Of a stretch of DNA of 64,000 bases, positions 7,286 to 16,588 are shown piece by piece (position 1 is the first letter of the stretch; every line of letters begins with the position of its first letter). The notes under the pieces are model-generated. The model saw nothing but the letters and a program-made list of their open reading frames with translations. It was not told the origin of the DNA and did not search any database. Where the stretch lies: the NCBI GenBank assembly GCA_023434365.1, contig JAEYSV010000043.1, positions 35,546-99,545 on the forward strand, in the 5' to 3' direction. Both the position numbers and the translations under genes were made by a program. Origin of the DNA: Bacillota bacterium. Its GTDB lineage: Bacteria; Bacillota; Clostridia; Lachnospirales; Lachnospiraceae.

Positions 7286-8830
7286 CTACCGTTGTTCTTT
7301 TTTCTTTGCATTGTTTGTAAATATATCTTTGACCAATTTGTAACACGAGATAATTGACAAGAGATATCCTACAGCAAGATCTCTAATAAATACATCAAGC
7401 AAATCAGCCTTAGTAAGTAATTCTGGTAATCTCTTAAACGCTCTTATTAGCTCTTCTGTATCAAACGTACTAAAATAATCACTTATCACCAATGCTAATG
7501 AGGTGTAATCTGCTACAAATATCATGATAATAGTAATCAGTATTGCTATAACATATCCGATTTTATCTATAGATCCAGCTAATATGTGGTACCCCTTAAT
7601 TGCAGCAAGAATCATAACAAAACTGGCAATACCCGCTATATATCCAGTTACACCAATTAATATCCATAGTAGACTTCCAATACCTGCGCCTAATAAAGCT
7701 CCTATGATACCAAGGATTCGATTAGTCTTACCCATACAATCGGTATTTTTAACTGCAAACTGATCTGAGTATGTATAAAGCCCTGATCCAAAACCATATT
7801 TGATATCTGGAAGCACCTGCTTCATTCTTTCAATTACTAATTCCTCATCTTTTACATTATTCATAAACGAAATATTTGCAATGAGATGCTTTACGCCATC
7901 TCCTGTAATTGCTATCATCAACTTCTTGTTCGTGAATCCCTCCGTCTGATTGTATCCATAAATGTGATTTATTTCATGTATTGGAATTATATTCACTCCC
8001 TTTGCAGTGCTAATCAGATAATTGTTAGTTACTAATAGTTTTCCCATATAAAAGCAACTGGTCGCAAGACCTCTTAATTCCTGATTGATTCTCTCCAATC
8101 CATTCTCTCCATACCGTGATATAATCGTGTTATAACAATGTACATGATATTTCATTTGTCTTAACTTGATCGCATAAAAAGCAGAGAAAGCAAGAGCCAG
8201 AATAATCAATATTACTGGAAGCAGGTAATTTACAGCAGGTTCTCTCGTGGTGTCTAGATATAATGCTCCAAAAACCTCTTTATATTCTGGTACATCAACT
8301 AATTCTTCGTCAAACAATTCATAAATTGACTCAACTGCCATATTGCCGATTTCATCATCCGTTTTCTTTGGTAACCCCGTCAAAGTAATAGGTTCTGGAA
8401 TCTTACCATTATCCACATACGTATAATCTATGAATTCCTGATATTTAGCCATATCCGATTCCCTGAATGCAACGATATAAGGCTGATCCAAATCATCAAA
8501 AGCAATACAGAAGTTGATTGTTTCATCCACCTCTGATGTTATTGTGGCGAATGTATCAGTAAGCACTTGAGGTGATATAGTACTGTAAGGATACATTGTT
8601 CTACCAAACACACCATTAAGATCGGACAATCTTTCCCATGTCATAATAGACGTGGCATCAAACACTGCCGGATTACTTTTATCTTTCTTAGCATCTTTTA
8701 TATCCATCTGATAGGTATAAATACACAGTGTTACACTTGTAATAATCGCCAGAATAAAAGCAAAATGTATCAACACTGTGCGTGGTTTGTTAAATATCTT
8801 TCCCATTTTTTTCGTATACATATTGTTCAT
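7286..8830 (-). CDS. Multi-pass membrane protein of unknown function
   Basis: A 514-residue protein not assigned to a named family. One TM helix near residues 18-38 is followed by an exported domain to about residue 200, TM 203-225, and a cytoplasmic domain of about 150 residues (PIHEINHIYGYNQTEGF, then ITGDG) that resembles the nucleotide-free PH-like domains found in Firmicute membrane proteins. About four further TM helices follow from 370 to 455, and a last hydrophobic segment ends in a Lys/Arg-rich tail. GGGGGA lies nine bases before ATG. It is convergent with the DUF4397 gene. Confidence 0.7.
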   Translation of the reverse strand: MNNMYTKKMGKIFNKPRTVLIHFAFILAIITSVTLCIYTYQMDIKDAKKDKSNPAVFDATSIMTWERLSDLNGVFGRTMYPYSTISPQVLTDTFATITSEVDETINFCIAFDDLDQPYIVAFRESDMAKYQEFIDYTYVDNGKIPEPITLTGLPKKTDDEIGNMAVESIYELFDEELVDVPEYKEVFGALYLDTTREPAVNYLLPVILIILALAFSAFYAIKLRQMKYHVHCYNTIISRYGENGLERINQELRGLATSCFYMGKLLVTNNYLISTAKGVNIIPIHEINHIYGYNQTEGFTNKKLMIAITGDGVKHLIANISFMNNVKDEELVIERMKQVLPDIKYGFGSGLYTYSDQFAVKNTDCMGKTNRILGIIGALLGAGIGSLLWILIGVTGYIAGIASFVMILAAIKGYHILAGSIDKIGYVIAILITIIMIFVADYTSLALVISDYFSTFDTEELIRAFKRLPELLTKADLLDVFIRDLAVGYLLSIISCYKLVKDIFTNNAKKKEQR

Positions 8831-9023
8831 ATACGCATTTCCCCCGGTATGTACTCATTTTTACTATTCTCGACATATATCGATTTTCATTGTAATTATA
8901 TACCAGATATTAAAAATGTTAAAGTGTAATTTCACATACTAGCCAATTATTTTGCCGGTTAACGAATGTTATTTATCGATTTAGGAATAATGATAAATAT
9001 TTATGAGAATGGAGTATATCAAG

Positions 9024-9617
9024 ATGAATAGCTTTGATAATTTTGATAAGTTGCAACAGAATATAAGAAACTGCCGTTTATGTGAGAACAAATTTGGGTT
9101 TGAGCCTCACCCAATTGTGTTTGGCAGACAGCGTTCCAAAATCATGCACATTAGTCAGGCTCCATCCCAAAATGTATATCATACCGGAAAACCATTTAAT
9201 GATCCAAGTGGCAAACGATTACGTTCAGAATGGTATCAAATAAGCGACGAACTCTTTTATAATCCAGATAATTTCTATATCGTTTCAATCGCTCATTGCT
9301 ATCCCGGGAAAAATCCGTCTGGAGGTGATAAATTGCCTCCAGTTAGCTGTGCAAAACAGTGGTTAACACAGATTCTTCCCCTTGTAGATAACAGCATCTA
9401 TTTGCTCATTGGTAAGGTTGCAGCGGACTACTTTTTCCCAAAGAATAATTTTGTCGATTTGGTCTTTCGTGATATGGACCTGAATGGCAAACCTGCATAT
9501 GTCCTGCCTCACCCTTCCCCTCTTAATATCAAATGGTTTCGCGATCATCCACAATTTCTTGATTACCGCATGCCAGACATCCGACAGGTCATCCATCAAG
9601 TACTAGGTATTAATTAA
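9024..9617 (+). CDS. Uracil-DNA glycosylase family protein
   Basis: A 197-residue UDG-superfamily protein. The N-terminal CRLC pair, ISQAPSQNVYHTGKPFNDPSG (the water-activating loop region), YIVSIAHCYPGKNPSG and the closing HPSPLNIKWFRDHP motif all fit the family. The family removes uracil or deaminated bases from DNA; some branches are Fe-S enzymes, but only part of the four-Cys set is visible here, so cluster binding is unclear. The start at 9024 follows GGAG by nine bases; an ATG at 9003 has no ribosome binding site. Confidence 0.8.
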   Translation: MNSFDNFDKLQQNIRNCRLCENKFGFEPHPIVFGRQRSKIMHISQAPSQNVYHTGKPFNDPSGKRLRSEWYQISDELFYNPDNFYIVSIAHCYPGKNPSGGDKLPPVSCAKQWLTQILPLVDNSIYLLIGKVAADYFFPKNNFVDLVFRDMDLNGKPAYVLPHPSPLNIKWFRDHPQFLDYRMPDIRQVIHQVLGIN

Positions 9618-9739
9618 CTATGGCAATATCGGAGTACGCAATCTAGTTTTCAGTTATTGTAATCTAACTTAATTCTTGCTATACTATATTAAATCACTAA
9701 AGTGTTACTTATTTGTATAAAACTACTAGGGAGGGCTAT

Positions 9740-10954
9740 ATGGATTACAGAACTTATCTACGCAATTATCCAGATCCAAATGGGAGATTTGGCACCTATG
9801 GAGGGTCATTTTTACCTGATGAACTCATTCCAGCATTTGAAGAAATCACTGCAGCTTATCAAACAATCTGTCATTCTTCACAATTTATCAGCGAATTGAG
9901 AAGAATTCGAAAAGAATTTCAGGGTCGTCCTACACCAGTCTATCATTGTGAGCGATTATCCGCACATGTAGGTGGCGCTCAAATATATTTAAAAAGAGAA
10001 GATTTGAATCATACAGGGGCGCACAAACTTAACCACTGTATGGGAGAAGGTTTGTTAGCCAAATTTATGGGTAAAAAGCGTCTTATTGCAGAAACTGGCG
10101 CTGGTCAACATGGTGTTGCGCTCGCTACAGCAGCCGCCTTCTTTGGTCTGGAATGTGAAATACATATGGGTGAAGTTGACATAGCAAAACAAGCTCCTAA
10201 TGTAACCCGTATGAAAATACTTGGTGCCAAAGTTGTTCCAGTTACTCATGGTTTAAAAACCTTAAAAGAAGCAGTAGACTCAGCGTTTGAGTCTTATGCC
10301 AAGAATTATAAGGACTCCATCTACTGTATCGGTTCTGCTTTAGGACCACACCCATTTCCTATGATGGTGCGTGACTTCCAGTCTGTGATCGGTTATGAAG
10401 CAAAGGACCAATTCAAAGAAATGACAGGATTATTGCCGGATGTTGTCTGCGCCTGTGTCGGTGGTGGAAGTAATGCTGCCGGGATGTTTATCCCATTTTT
10501 AGAAGAAGCAGTTGACATCATTGGCGTAGAACCTCTTGGTAAAAGTTCCAACCTAGGTGACCATGCTGCTTCAATGTCGTACGGCGAAAAAGGAATTATG
10601 CACGGATTTGAAAGTATAATGTTAAAAGATGAACATGGGGAACCTGCTCCCGTTTATTCCATTGCAAGTGGTCTCGATTATCCATCTGTTGGACCAGAGC
10701 ACGCATTCTTACATGATTTAGGCCGAGTTCAGTATCAGGCTGCTTCTGATGAGGAAGCAATCCAAGCGTTCTTCCTCTTGTCAAAACTGGAAGGAATCAT
10801 TCCTGCTCTTGAAAGCTCACACGCTGTTGCTTATGCAATGAAAAAAGCAAAAGAAATGAAGCAAGGCTCTATTCTTGTAAACTTAAGTGGACGTGGTGAC
10901 AAAGATATTGATTATGTAGTAGAACACTATAACTATGGCGATCAATATATGTAA
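9740..10954 (+). CDS. trpB: Tryptophan synthase beta chain
   Basis: PLP enzyme that condenses indole and serine to tryptophan. GRFGTYGGSFLPDELIPAFEE at the N-terminus is the TrpB1 signature, KREDLNHTGAHKLN carries the Schiff-base lysine, ETGAGQHG the catalytic glutamate and VGGGSNAAGMF the phosphate-binding loop. The 404-residue length is normal. GGGAGGG places the start at 9740 rather than an ATG 27 bp upstream. TrpA and the other trp genes are absent nearby: sspH follows and a DNA-repair gene precedes. A lone TrpB may use free indole or work with a distant TrpA. The family usually has HTGAHKIN; the Leu replacement here is conservative. Confidence 0.93.
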   Translation: MDYRTYLRNYPDPNGRFGTYGGSFLPDELIPAFEEITAAYQTICHSSQFISELRRIRKEFQGRPTPVYHCERLSAHVGGAQIYLKREDLNHTGAHKLNHCMGEGLLAKFMGKKRLIAETGAGQHGVALATAAAFFGLECEIHMGEVDIAKQAPNVTRMKILGAKVVPVTHGLKTLKEAVDSAFESYAKNYKDSIYCIGSALGPHPFPMMVRDFQSVIGYEAKDQFKEMTGLLPDVVCACVGGGSNAAGMFIPFLEEAVDIIGVEPLGKSSNLGDHAASMSYGEKGIMHGFESIMLKDEHGEPAPVYSIASGLDYPSVGPEHAFLHDLGRVQYQAASDEEAIQAFFLLSKLEGIIPALESSHAVAYAMKKAKEMKQGSILVNLSGRGDKDIDYVVEHYNYGDQYM

Positions 10955-11022
10955 GATTCGAATAAATATTATATAGATAATGGCTTATACTATATAGAAA
11001 CATCAGTAAAGGAGTCATTATT

Positions 11023-11205
11023 ATGGATAGTAAACGTGCAAGAGATATTGTTGTAGCTAAAGAAACCGCCAACGTAACTTATGAAGGGCGCAATGTCTAC
11101 ATTGAGAATGTAAATCCTGATCAAGAAACCGCTAGCATACATTTTCTTGATCATCCGCAAAACAGTCAGGAAGTACACCTCACCCAATTAGTTGAGAATG
11201 AATAG
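11023..11205 (+). CDS. sspH: H-type small acid-soluble spore protein
   Basis: A 60-residue protein starting MDSKRARDIVVAKETANVTY, followed by VYIENVN and a closing H-L-D-x-P-x-N-S-Q-E-V-H-L segment. This is the SspH pattern (R-A-K/R-x-I-V, N-V-T-Y-x-G-x-x-V-Y-I, D-x-P-x-x-x-x-E-V). H-type SASPs are made in the forespore and packaged in the spore core. AAAGGAG lies eight bases before ATG. It demonstrates that the host forms endospores. It is 68 bp downstream of trpB but is presumably transcribed on its own late in sporulation. Confidence 0.92.
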   Translation: MDSKRARDIVVAKETANVTYEGRNVYIENVNPDQETASIHFLDHPQNSQEVHLTQLVENE

Positions 11206-11206
11206 G

Positions 11207-11274
11207 TAAAAAATAGCGTGTAACTATTATTCCAATAGAGAACTAGTCTCTATCAAATAATAACTACACGCTAT
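11207..11274. terminator. Long bidirectional terminator between sspH and the YhcH gene
   Basis: Outer arms ATAGCGTGTA / TACACGCTAT enclose an inner stem ATAGAGA / TCTCTAT. On the minus strand it is followed by a run of six T, so it mainly ends the YhcH transcript; plus-strand read-out is AT-rich but lacks a T run. Confidence 0.7.
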
Positions 11275-11332
11275 ATTATATCTAATATGTGACAATATCA
11301 TTAATATGAAAAGTCTCACACACTCTTTTCAA

Positions 11333-11776
11333 TTATTCAACTGGTAGTTTTACTACGATCTTCGTATAGGACTGAGCCTCATTGACATGACGAATTGGCA
11401 TATGACCATCAAGAGGATAAGCCACATAACACATCCCAGCTGTCGCCTTAATCACGTGACTAAGTGCACCCGTATACTCTGCCATATCTTTTTCTTCATC
11501 GTATGCCGTAACTTCGGTAAGATTAGCAAGAGGAGCCCATGCTAACTCTTCACTTCCTTCTACGATGATATGAATGTCGATATATTTTTTATGAGCCTCA
11601 TATGTACCTTCGCTCATCAAATTGGTCACACCCTTTTGAATCGAGAAAAATCCACCCTCGAACTCATAACGTCCTACTTCCATCTTCTCAACATTATTAA
11701 TTGCCTCTAGGGCATTGTCCAAATTCTTAATCATTGGTTTATAAAACACAAGATTCTCTAGTCTATCAATAATCAT
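11333..11776 (-). CDS. YhcH/YjgK/YiaL family protein (DUF386)
   Basis: A 147-residue cupin-like protein of the family that includes E. coli NanQ (YhcH) and YiaL. Members act as metal-dependent sugar or sialic-acid anomerases or epimerases in carbohydrate operons. Visible family features are the E-x-H-x-x-Y-I-D-I-H segment (EAHKKYIDIH), the central EELAW and the terminal KIVVKLPVE. AGGAGA precedes ATG. It is 15 bp downstream of the GntR regulator, and its place beside a KduI/TRAP locus suggests it processes an uronate or its anomer. Confidence 0.85.
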   Translation of the reverse strand: MIIDRLENLVFYKPMIKNLDNALEAINNVEKMEVGRYEFEGGFFSIQKGVTNLMSEGTYEAHKKYIDIHIIVEGSEELAWAPLANLTEVTAYDEEKDMAEYTGALSHVIKATAGMCYVAYPLDGHMPIRHVNEAQSYTKIVVKLPVE

Positions 11777-11791
11777 TGTTATCTCCTATCG

Positions 11792-12484
11792 CTAATCCTC
11801 AATATAATCATCAAAATAATCTTTATAATTCTTCTCAATATGTGCTTTCATACGTTTAATGCTATAGCTTAAATGATCCCTAAGGGATGTCGTCAATCCT
11901 TCTTTATCCTTCTTTTGGATCATTTCGAATAACTTAGTATGTTCCTTAATAATTCGGTCGTAATCTGTTTCGGTTTCAAAATCAAGCATTTTATATCTGG
12001 TATAATGCACCTGTGCAGCCTGGATAATTTCCCATATTTTTTTCATTCCAGTTACTTCAAACCAAATTGAATGCATCTCTAGGTCTAGATAATAGAATTG
12101 ATCTGGTGTAAAATCTTTTTCTAATATAATAGCTTCCTGTTTTCGTATAAGATAACGCACTTCCTCCAGTATCATTGGAGTAGCTTTTTCCATAAAATCA
12201 CTTATTATCTTTTCTTCAACTGCTATTCGCATATAAATCATCTGCTTTATTTCACTCATATTCAGTTTTGTTACATAACTTCCTCGGTATGGCAAGGTGG
12301 TAACAAAACCTTGTTCTTGAAGACGCCACAATGCATCTCTAACCGGAGTTCTGGATACTTCGAATTTCTTGCAGATTTCATTTTCACTTATCGCTTGCCC
12401 TGGTATTAATTGAAGACTTAGAATATCATTTTTCAATCCCTCATATACCAAATAACTTAGATTTCTCAAGTCACTCTTACTCAT
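11792..12484 (-). CDS. GntR-family regulator, FadR/FCD subfamily
   Basis: A 230-residue repressor with an N-terminal winged helix (residues 10-75, ISENEICKKFEVSRTPVRDALWRLQEQGFV) and a C-terminal all-helical FCD domain that normally binds a carboxylated sugar or fatty acid. The FCD metal-site residues include Asp/His in YLDLEMHSIWF and the later HTKLFEMI and RDHLSYS. It is the likely regulator of the neighbouring uronate operon, whose promoter region contains a series of TTGTATRCAA-like palindromes. AGGAG is twelve bases before ATG, a long spacing. Confidence 0.9.
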   Translation of the reverse strand: MSKSDLRNLSYLVYEGLKNDILSLQLIPGQAISENEICKKFEVSRTPVRDALWRLQEQGFVTTLPYRGSYVTKLNMSEIKQMIYMRIAVEEKIISDFMEKATPMILEEVRYLIRKQEAIILEKDFTPDQFYYLDLEMHSIWFEVTGMKKIWEIIQAAQVHYTRYKMLDFETETDYDRIIKEHTKLFEMIQKKDKEGLTTSLRDHLSYSIKRMKAHIEKNYKDYFDDYIED

Positions 12485-12610
12485 ATATACACACGCTCCT
12501 ATCCTATCTATATTATCACACTCAGCTCATCCCAACAATATGAATCTATCCTATTATTGTATAACTAGATAAAATACTAACGCTGTTGTAATTATTCAAG
12601 TAATGAAAAA

Positions 12611-12678
12611 GAGTTTCGCTCGCGGAGCATTTTTAATATCATAGGAAACTGTAAAGCAGTTTCCTATGATATTAAAAA
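12611..12678 (-). repeat. Dispersed palindromic intergenic element, copy 2 (short form)
   Basis: Gagtttcg and cgcggagc boxes are followed by a perfect 22-bp inverted repeat (arms 12630-12651 and 12657-12678, loop taaag) built on TAATATCATAGGAAACTG. It matches the element at 2038-2169 but lacks the 60 or so bp between the gagtttcg and gcggagc boxes of that copy. It again lies immediately beyond a terminator (that of dctM). Confidence 0.7.
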
Positions 12679-12715
12679 ATAGGAGCAATGAACCAAATTA
12701 GTTCCTTGCTCCTAT
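12673..12715 (-). terminator. Terminator of the TRAP operon
   Basis: Stem ATAGGAGCAA-GAAC / GTTC-TTGCTCCTAT, followed on the minus strand by TTTTTTAATATC. It ends the kduI-dctPQM transcript 40 bp after the dctM stop codon. Confidence 0.75.
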
Positions 12716-12754
12716 GACAAAATTAATGCTATTTACCTTCTCTCATTCCTAATA

Positions 12755-14062
12755 TTACTTAATCAAACCAAGTAGATTTGGAAGGAACATAGAAAATGCT
12801 GGTACATAGGTGATTAATAATAGTAATACGATTGTTATAATAAAAAATGGGATTAATGTCTTAAAGACTTCCTCAATTTTTACTTTAGCAACCTTACATC
12901 CAGTGAACAGAATTGGTCCTACCGGTGGTGTAATTGTTCCAATGCAAAGATTGAATACCATCATAATACCAAAATGAACCGGATGCATACCAAAACTTGT
13001 ACAGATCGGAAGGAAAATTGGTGTAAAGATTAATACAGCTGGAGTAGGGTCCATAAAGGTACCTACTACAAGTAAAATCACATTCATAAGGAATAGAATA
13101 ATAAATTTGTTATCTGTTAAGTTAAGTAAGCCATTGGAAATGATCTCTGGTATGTGAGTAAAACTCATTACCCAGCTCATAATAGATGATACACCTATCA
13201 TAAAGATAACAATGGCACTCATCTTCGCACTATCAAGTAGGATTTGACGTAAATCCTTTACCTTAAGAGAACGATAAATAAAGCTTAATCCTAAGGAATA
13301 AACAACCGCAATTGCGGAACCTTCTGTAGCGGTAAACACTCCCTTTAGAATACCACCAATTACGATAATAATAAGAAGAATACTTGGAATCGCTTCTAGA
13401 AGAGTTCTTAATGCCGCTCTTTTAGTAACTCTTTCGTTAGCACGATATCCACGTTTGGAAGCCATAATACCTGCAATTATCATAACACCAAGTCCCCAAA
13501 TGATTCCTGGGATATATCCTGCTATAAATAAAGCAGATACTGATACACTACCAGCAACGGTAGAATATACGATTAATGTATTACTAGGTGGGATTAACAT
13601 CCCCGTAGGAGCAGAAGCAATATTAACCGCTGCTATATAATCTTTCGCGTAACCTTCTTTTTCCTCTAGTGGTCCTAAAGTACCACCAATTGCAGCAGCT
13701 GCGGCTACACCGGAACCACTGATTGCACCAAATAGCATATTAGCTACAACGTTAGTCTGAGCAAGAGCACCTGGCATTCTACCACTTATTACTTTGGCAC
13801 AGTTAACCAGCCTTATGGCGATACCACCATTGTTCATTATATTACCGGCCAGTATAAAGAAAGGAATTGCCAGTAATGAGAAGGAATTAATTCCAGTAAA
13901 TATTTTTTGTGACGAAGTCGTCATAGCGTTAGCAGCTGGTAAGATGAAGAGCATTGCTATTGTTGATGCCGCACCAATACTAATACTGATTGGTAATCCC
14001 ATAACCAACATAACAACAACGCAAATCAGCATAACCAAACCTATAATCATTGCATCATTCAT
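12755..14062 (-). CDS. dctM: TRAP transporter large permease (DctM)
   Basis: A 435-residue, roughly twelve-helix inner-membrane subunit that drives Na+-coupled uptake of a carboxylated substrate. DctM-typical stretches are LLAIPFFILAGNIMNNGGIA near the N-terminus, GSGVAAAAAIGGTLGPLEE, ASAPTGMLIPPSN and the C-terminal GTITPPVGPILF. ATG 14062 follows AAGGAAG; a longer reading from a TTG would run into the upstream gene. It starts three bases after the dctQ stop codon, so the two are translationally linked. Confidence 0.92.
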   Translation of the reverse strand: MNDAMIIGLVMLICVVVMLVMGLPISISIGAASTIAMLFILPAANAMTTSSQKIFTGINSFSLLAIPFFILAGNIMNNGGIAIRLVNCAKVISGRMPGALAQTNVVANMLFGAISGSGVAAAAAIGGTLGPLEEKEGYAKDYIAAVNIASAPTGMLIPPSNTLIVYSTVAGSVSVSALFIAGYIPGIIWGLGVMIIAGIMASKRGYRANERVTKRAALRTLLEAIPSILLIIIVIGGILKGVFTATEGSAIAVVYSLGLSFIYRSLKVKDLRQILLDSAKMSAIVIFMIGVSSIMSWVMSFTHIPEIISNGLLNLTDNKFIILFLMNVILLVVGTFMDPTPAVLIFTPIFLPICTSFGMHPVHFGIMMVFNLCIGTITPPVGPILFTGCKVAKVKIEEVFKTLIPFFIITIVLLLLITYVPAFSMFLPNLLGLIK

Positions 14063-14064
14063 AA

Positions 14065-14559
14065 TTATTTTCTTCCTTTCCCGCAAGCTGCTTTAAATTC
14101 GAGAAAAAGTTTCGTTTCAATATGGATAAAATAGAACACGATAAAGCATGCACTGATTGGAACCGCAGCATAAATTATTCCCATTGGAATCTGCAAAGCG
14201 GAATCTAACTGTACCATTTGATCGCTCATCTGCTTAAAACCACCAAACACCATAACTCCTGCTGCAAATACAACAGTAATCAGTTCACCAATCATTTCAA
14301 CAATAATACGTGCTTTTGCTGGCAGCTTTTCTCTAAGTATAGCAATATTCATATGTTCCCGTAATCCAAATACATATGCGCTACCGAACATAATCAGCCA
14401 CACAAACATATACTTGGAGAGTACTTCTGTATAGGCATTGGGATTATTAAAGAAATAACGTACAATAACCTGATAGGTTACTAATATTGTCATTATTGCC
14501 AATAAAATCACCATTACCCATTCGAGTAATTTATCTAATATTTTTTTGATTGTATCCAT
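14065..14559 (-). CDS. dctQ: TRAP transporter small permease (DctQ)
   Basis: A 164-residue protein with four TM helices and the DctQ features VTYQVIVRYFFNNPNAYTE and the central FGLREHMNI (R-E-H-M-N-I). It couples the periplasmic-type binding protein to DctM. A TTG one codon earlier is slightly better spaced from AGAGG, so the start may be 14562. It sits between dctP and dctM in the expected order. Confidence 0.92.
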   Translation of the reverse strand: MDTIKKILDKLLEWVMVILLAIMTILVTYQVIVRYFFNNPNAYTEVLSKYMFVWLIMFGSAYVFGLREHMNIAILREKLPAKARIIVEMIGELITVVFAAGVMVFGGFKQMSDQMVQLDSALQIPMGIIYAAVPISACFIVFYFIHIETKLFLEFKAACGKGRK

Positions 14560-14635
14560 CAAGTAGTTACCTCTCTTCTACTGATAATAACAAATGGATC
14601 CCAATCGAATGTTAGAATCCATTTGTTAAGTTAAA

Positions 14636-15643
14636 TTATTCTGCTAATGATCTAATTCCATCATATAATGTTTTAGCGCCTTCACTCTTACTAACTACAT
14701 CGTCAATAACTTTTTGGCATGCTTCTTGGAATGGAGTAATATCGACTTCAGTAAATGTTGCACCAGCTGCTTTTGCTGTTTCAATTGCTGAATCAATTTG
14801 TTCATCCCAGATAGCGAATTCTCTATCTGTAAATTCTTTACTAAGTTCTTTTACGATCTTTTGATGTTCTTCACTCATTCCAGATAAAGTTGCAGAGTTG
14901 ATGATTACTAAGTCAGGAATCATAAGGTGTCTAGTGTAAGAATAGTGTGGAGCAATTTCATAGTGTTTTAAATCAGCATAAGTGATTTCGTTATTTTCTC
15001 CACCATTGATGATACCTTGTTGAACAGCTGTATATACTTCACCTTGTCCCATTGGAGTTGCAATACCACCCATTGCATTTAACATAGCAATAGAAGTAGG
15101 AGATTCCATAACACGGATTTTGTAACCAGCTAAATCTGCAGGTGTAGTAACAGCTTTATCAGTGTAAACACTACGTGCACCAGCTGTAAATGCTGCTAAT
15201 ACGTTGAATTTGTTTGCTTCTGTACTTGCAAAGATTTCATCTAAGATTCCACTTGTGAAAACTTTTTTCTGGTGTTCTGTGCTATCGTATGCATATGGTA
15301 AGCCAAGAACTGCAAAGTCACTGTTAACATTTTCTACGATTGAGTTTGCTACTACTGCCATCTGAATTGTTCCGTTTTGAACTAACTCAAATGCATCTTT
15401 CTGTGATCCAAGTAACTCATTTGGACTAATTTCAATTTTATAAGCTCCGTTTGTTTTTTCATATAGAGCATCGCTCATTTCAGAAAGAGCTTTGTATTGT
15501 GGATGATTCTCGGACTGATTAAATGCTAATTTAAGTGTAGTTGTACCACCTTTTGCGCTATCATTAGCATCGGAGCTTCCACAACCAACTAAAGACAACA
15601 TCATTGTGCCAGCTAGAACTGCTGCTAAAAATCTTTTTTTCAT
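14636..15643 (-). CDS. dctP: TRAP substrate-binding lipoprotein (DctP)
   Basis: A 335-residue extracytoplasmic solute receptor with an N-terminal signal ending in lipobox LVGC at about Cys21, so it is a membrane-tethered lipoprotein. DctP features include the substrate carboxylate-binding region AGYKIRVMESPTSIAMLNAMG (the conserved Arg) and QGIINGGENN. The adjacent kduI suggests 4-deoxy-5-keto-uronates, galacturonate or oligogalacturonate products as ligand. A GAGGAAAG site precedes ATG. Confidence 0.93.
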   Translation of the reverse strand: MKKRFLAAVLAGTMMLSLVGCGSSDANDSAKGGTTTLKLAFNQSENHPQYKALSEMSDALYEKTNGAYKIEISPNELLGSQKDAFELVQNGTIQMAVVANSIVENVNSDFAVLGLPYAYDSTEHQKKVFTSGILDEIFASTEANKFNVLAAFTAGARSVYTDKAVTTPADLAGYKIRVMESPTSIAMLNAMGGIATPMGQGEVYTAVQQGIINGGENNEITYADLKHYEIAPHYSYTRHLMIPDLVIINSATLSGMSEEHQKIVKELSKEFTDREFAIWDEQIDSAIETAKAAGATFTEVDITPFQEACQKVIDDVVSKSEGAKTLYDGIRSLAE

Positions 15644-15709
15644 AATTCTTTCCTCTTTTTCCTTTTTTCATTTATGTTTAACTACTCTTTATAGAGCAAG
15701 TTGAAACCA

Positions 15710-16552
15710 TTATTTTAAATCAGTTTTGTTGATATTATCCATATCATCAAACGCTTGGTTTTCGCCACCCATCGCCCAAACGAAGGTATAGTTGGAAGTT
15801 CCTGCACCACAATGGATACTCCATGGAGGGCTGATTACTGCTTCCTCATTTTTCATAACAAGATGTCTTGTTTCTGTTGGTTCACCCATCATATGAAATA
15901 CTACATTGTCCTCAGGTAATTCAAAATACATATAGATTTCCATACGACGTTCGTGAGTATGACATGGCATACTATTCCATACACTTCCGTTTACCAATTC
16001 TGTCATTCCCATTGATAACTGGCAAGTCTCTAATACGTCTGGATGAATGTACTGATTAATCGTACGTTTGTTAGCCGTTTTCTCTTCACCAAGAGAACGT
16101 TTTGCTGCATCTTCAATTGATATAAAAGTTGTTTTACATACTTTGTGAGCTGGAGCACTAACCATATAAAATTTCGCTGGGTTTGTAGCATCATCACTTG
16201 AAAATAATACTTCTTTTGTTTCTTTTGCTACATATAAACAGTCTTTATATCCCATATGGTAGACCACACCATCAACTTTTATACTACCTTTACCACCAAT
16301 ATTAAAAATACCAAGTTCACGACGTTCAAGAAAGTAATGAGTTCCAAAGTTTTTCCAACAATCCATTCCTTTTTCAACTGATACAGTTTCTGTTGTCGGC
16401 ATGCAGCCAAGTGTAACCATACGGTCATTGTGAGAATATACCGCTCTTACTTCATTTGCTTCATACAGGTTCTGAATTAAAAACTCAGATCGAATCTCCT
16501 CTGTGGTGTATCTTTTTACATCTCTTTGATTTGCTGAATAACGTATATCCAT
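15710..16552 (-). CDS. kduI: 5-dehydro-4-deoxy-D-glucuronate isomerase
   Basis: A 280-residue cupin isomerase that converts 5-keto-4-deoxyuronate, from pectin or glycosaminoglycan lyase products, to 2,5-diketo-3-deoxygluconate. The zinc-site segment MPCHTHERRMEIYMYF and the later SPPWSIHCGAGTSNYTFVWAM are characteristic of KduI, and the length is typical. AGGAGG lies a few bases before ATG. First gene of the operon with dctPQM. KduD, the next enzyme in the path, is not in this window. Confidence 0.95.
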   Translation of the reverse strand: MDIRYSANQRDVKRYTTEEIRSEFLIQNLYEANEVRAVYSHNDRMVTLGCMPTTETVSVEKGMDCWKNFGTHYFLERRELGIFNIGGKGSIKVDGVVYHMGYKDCLYVAKETKEVLFSSDDATNPAKFYMVSAPAHKVCKTTFISIEDAAKRSLGEEKTANKRTINQYIHPDVLETCQLSMGMTELVNGSVWNSMPCHTHERRMEIYMYFELPEDNVVFHMMGEPTETRHLVMKNEEAVISPPWSIHCGAGTSNYTFVWAMGGENQAFDDMDNINKTDLK

Positions 16553-16588
16553 ATTTCCTCCTAGACATAATCCTTAAATAGATTAATT

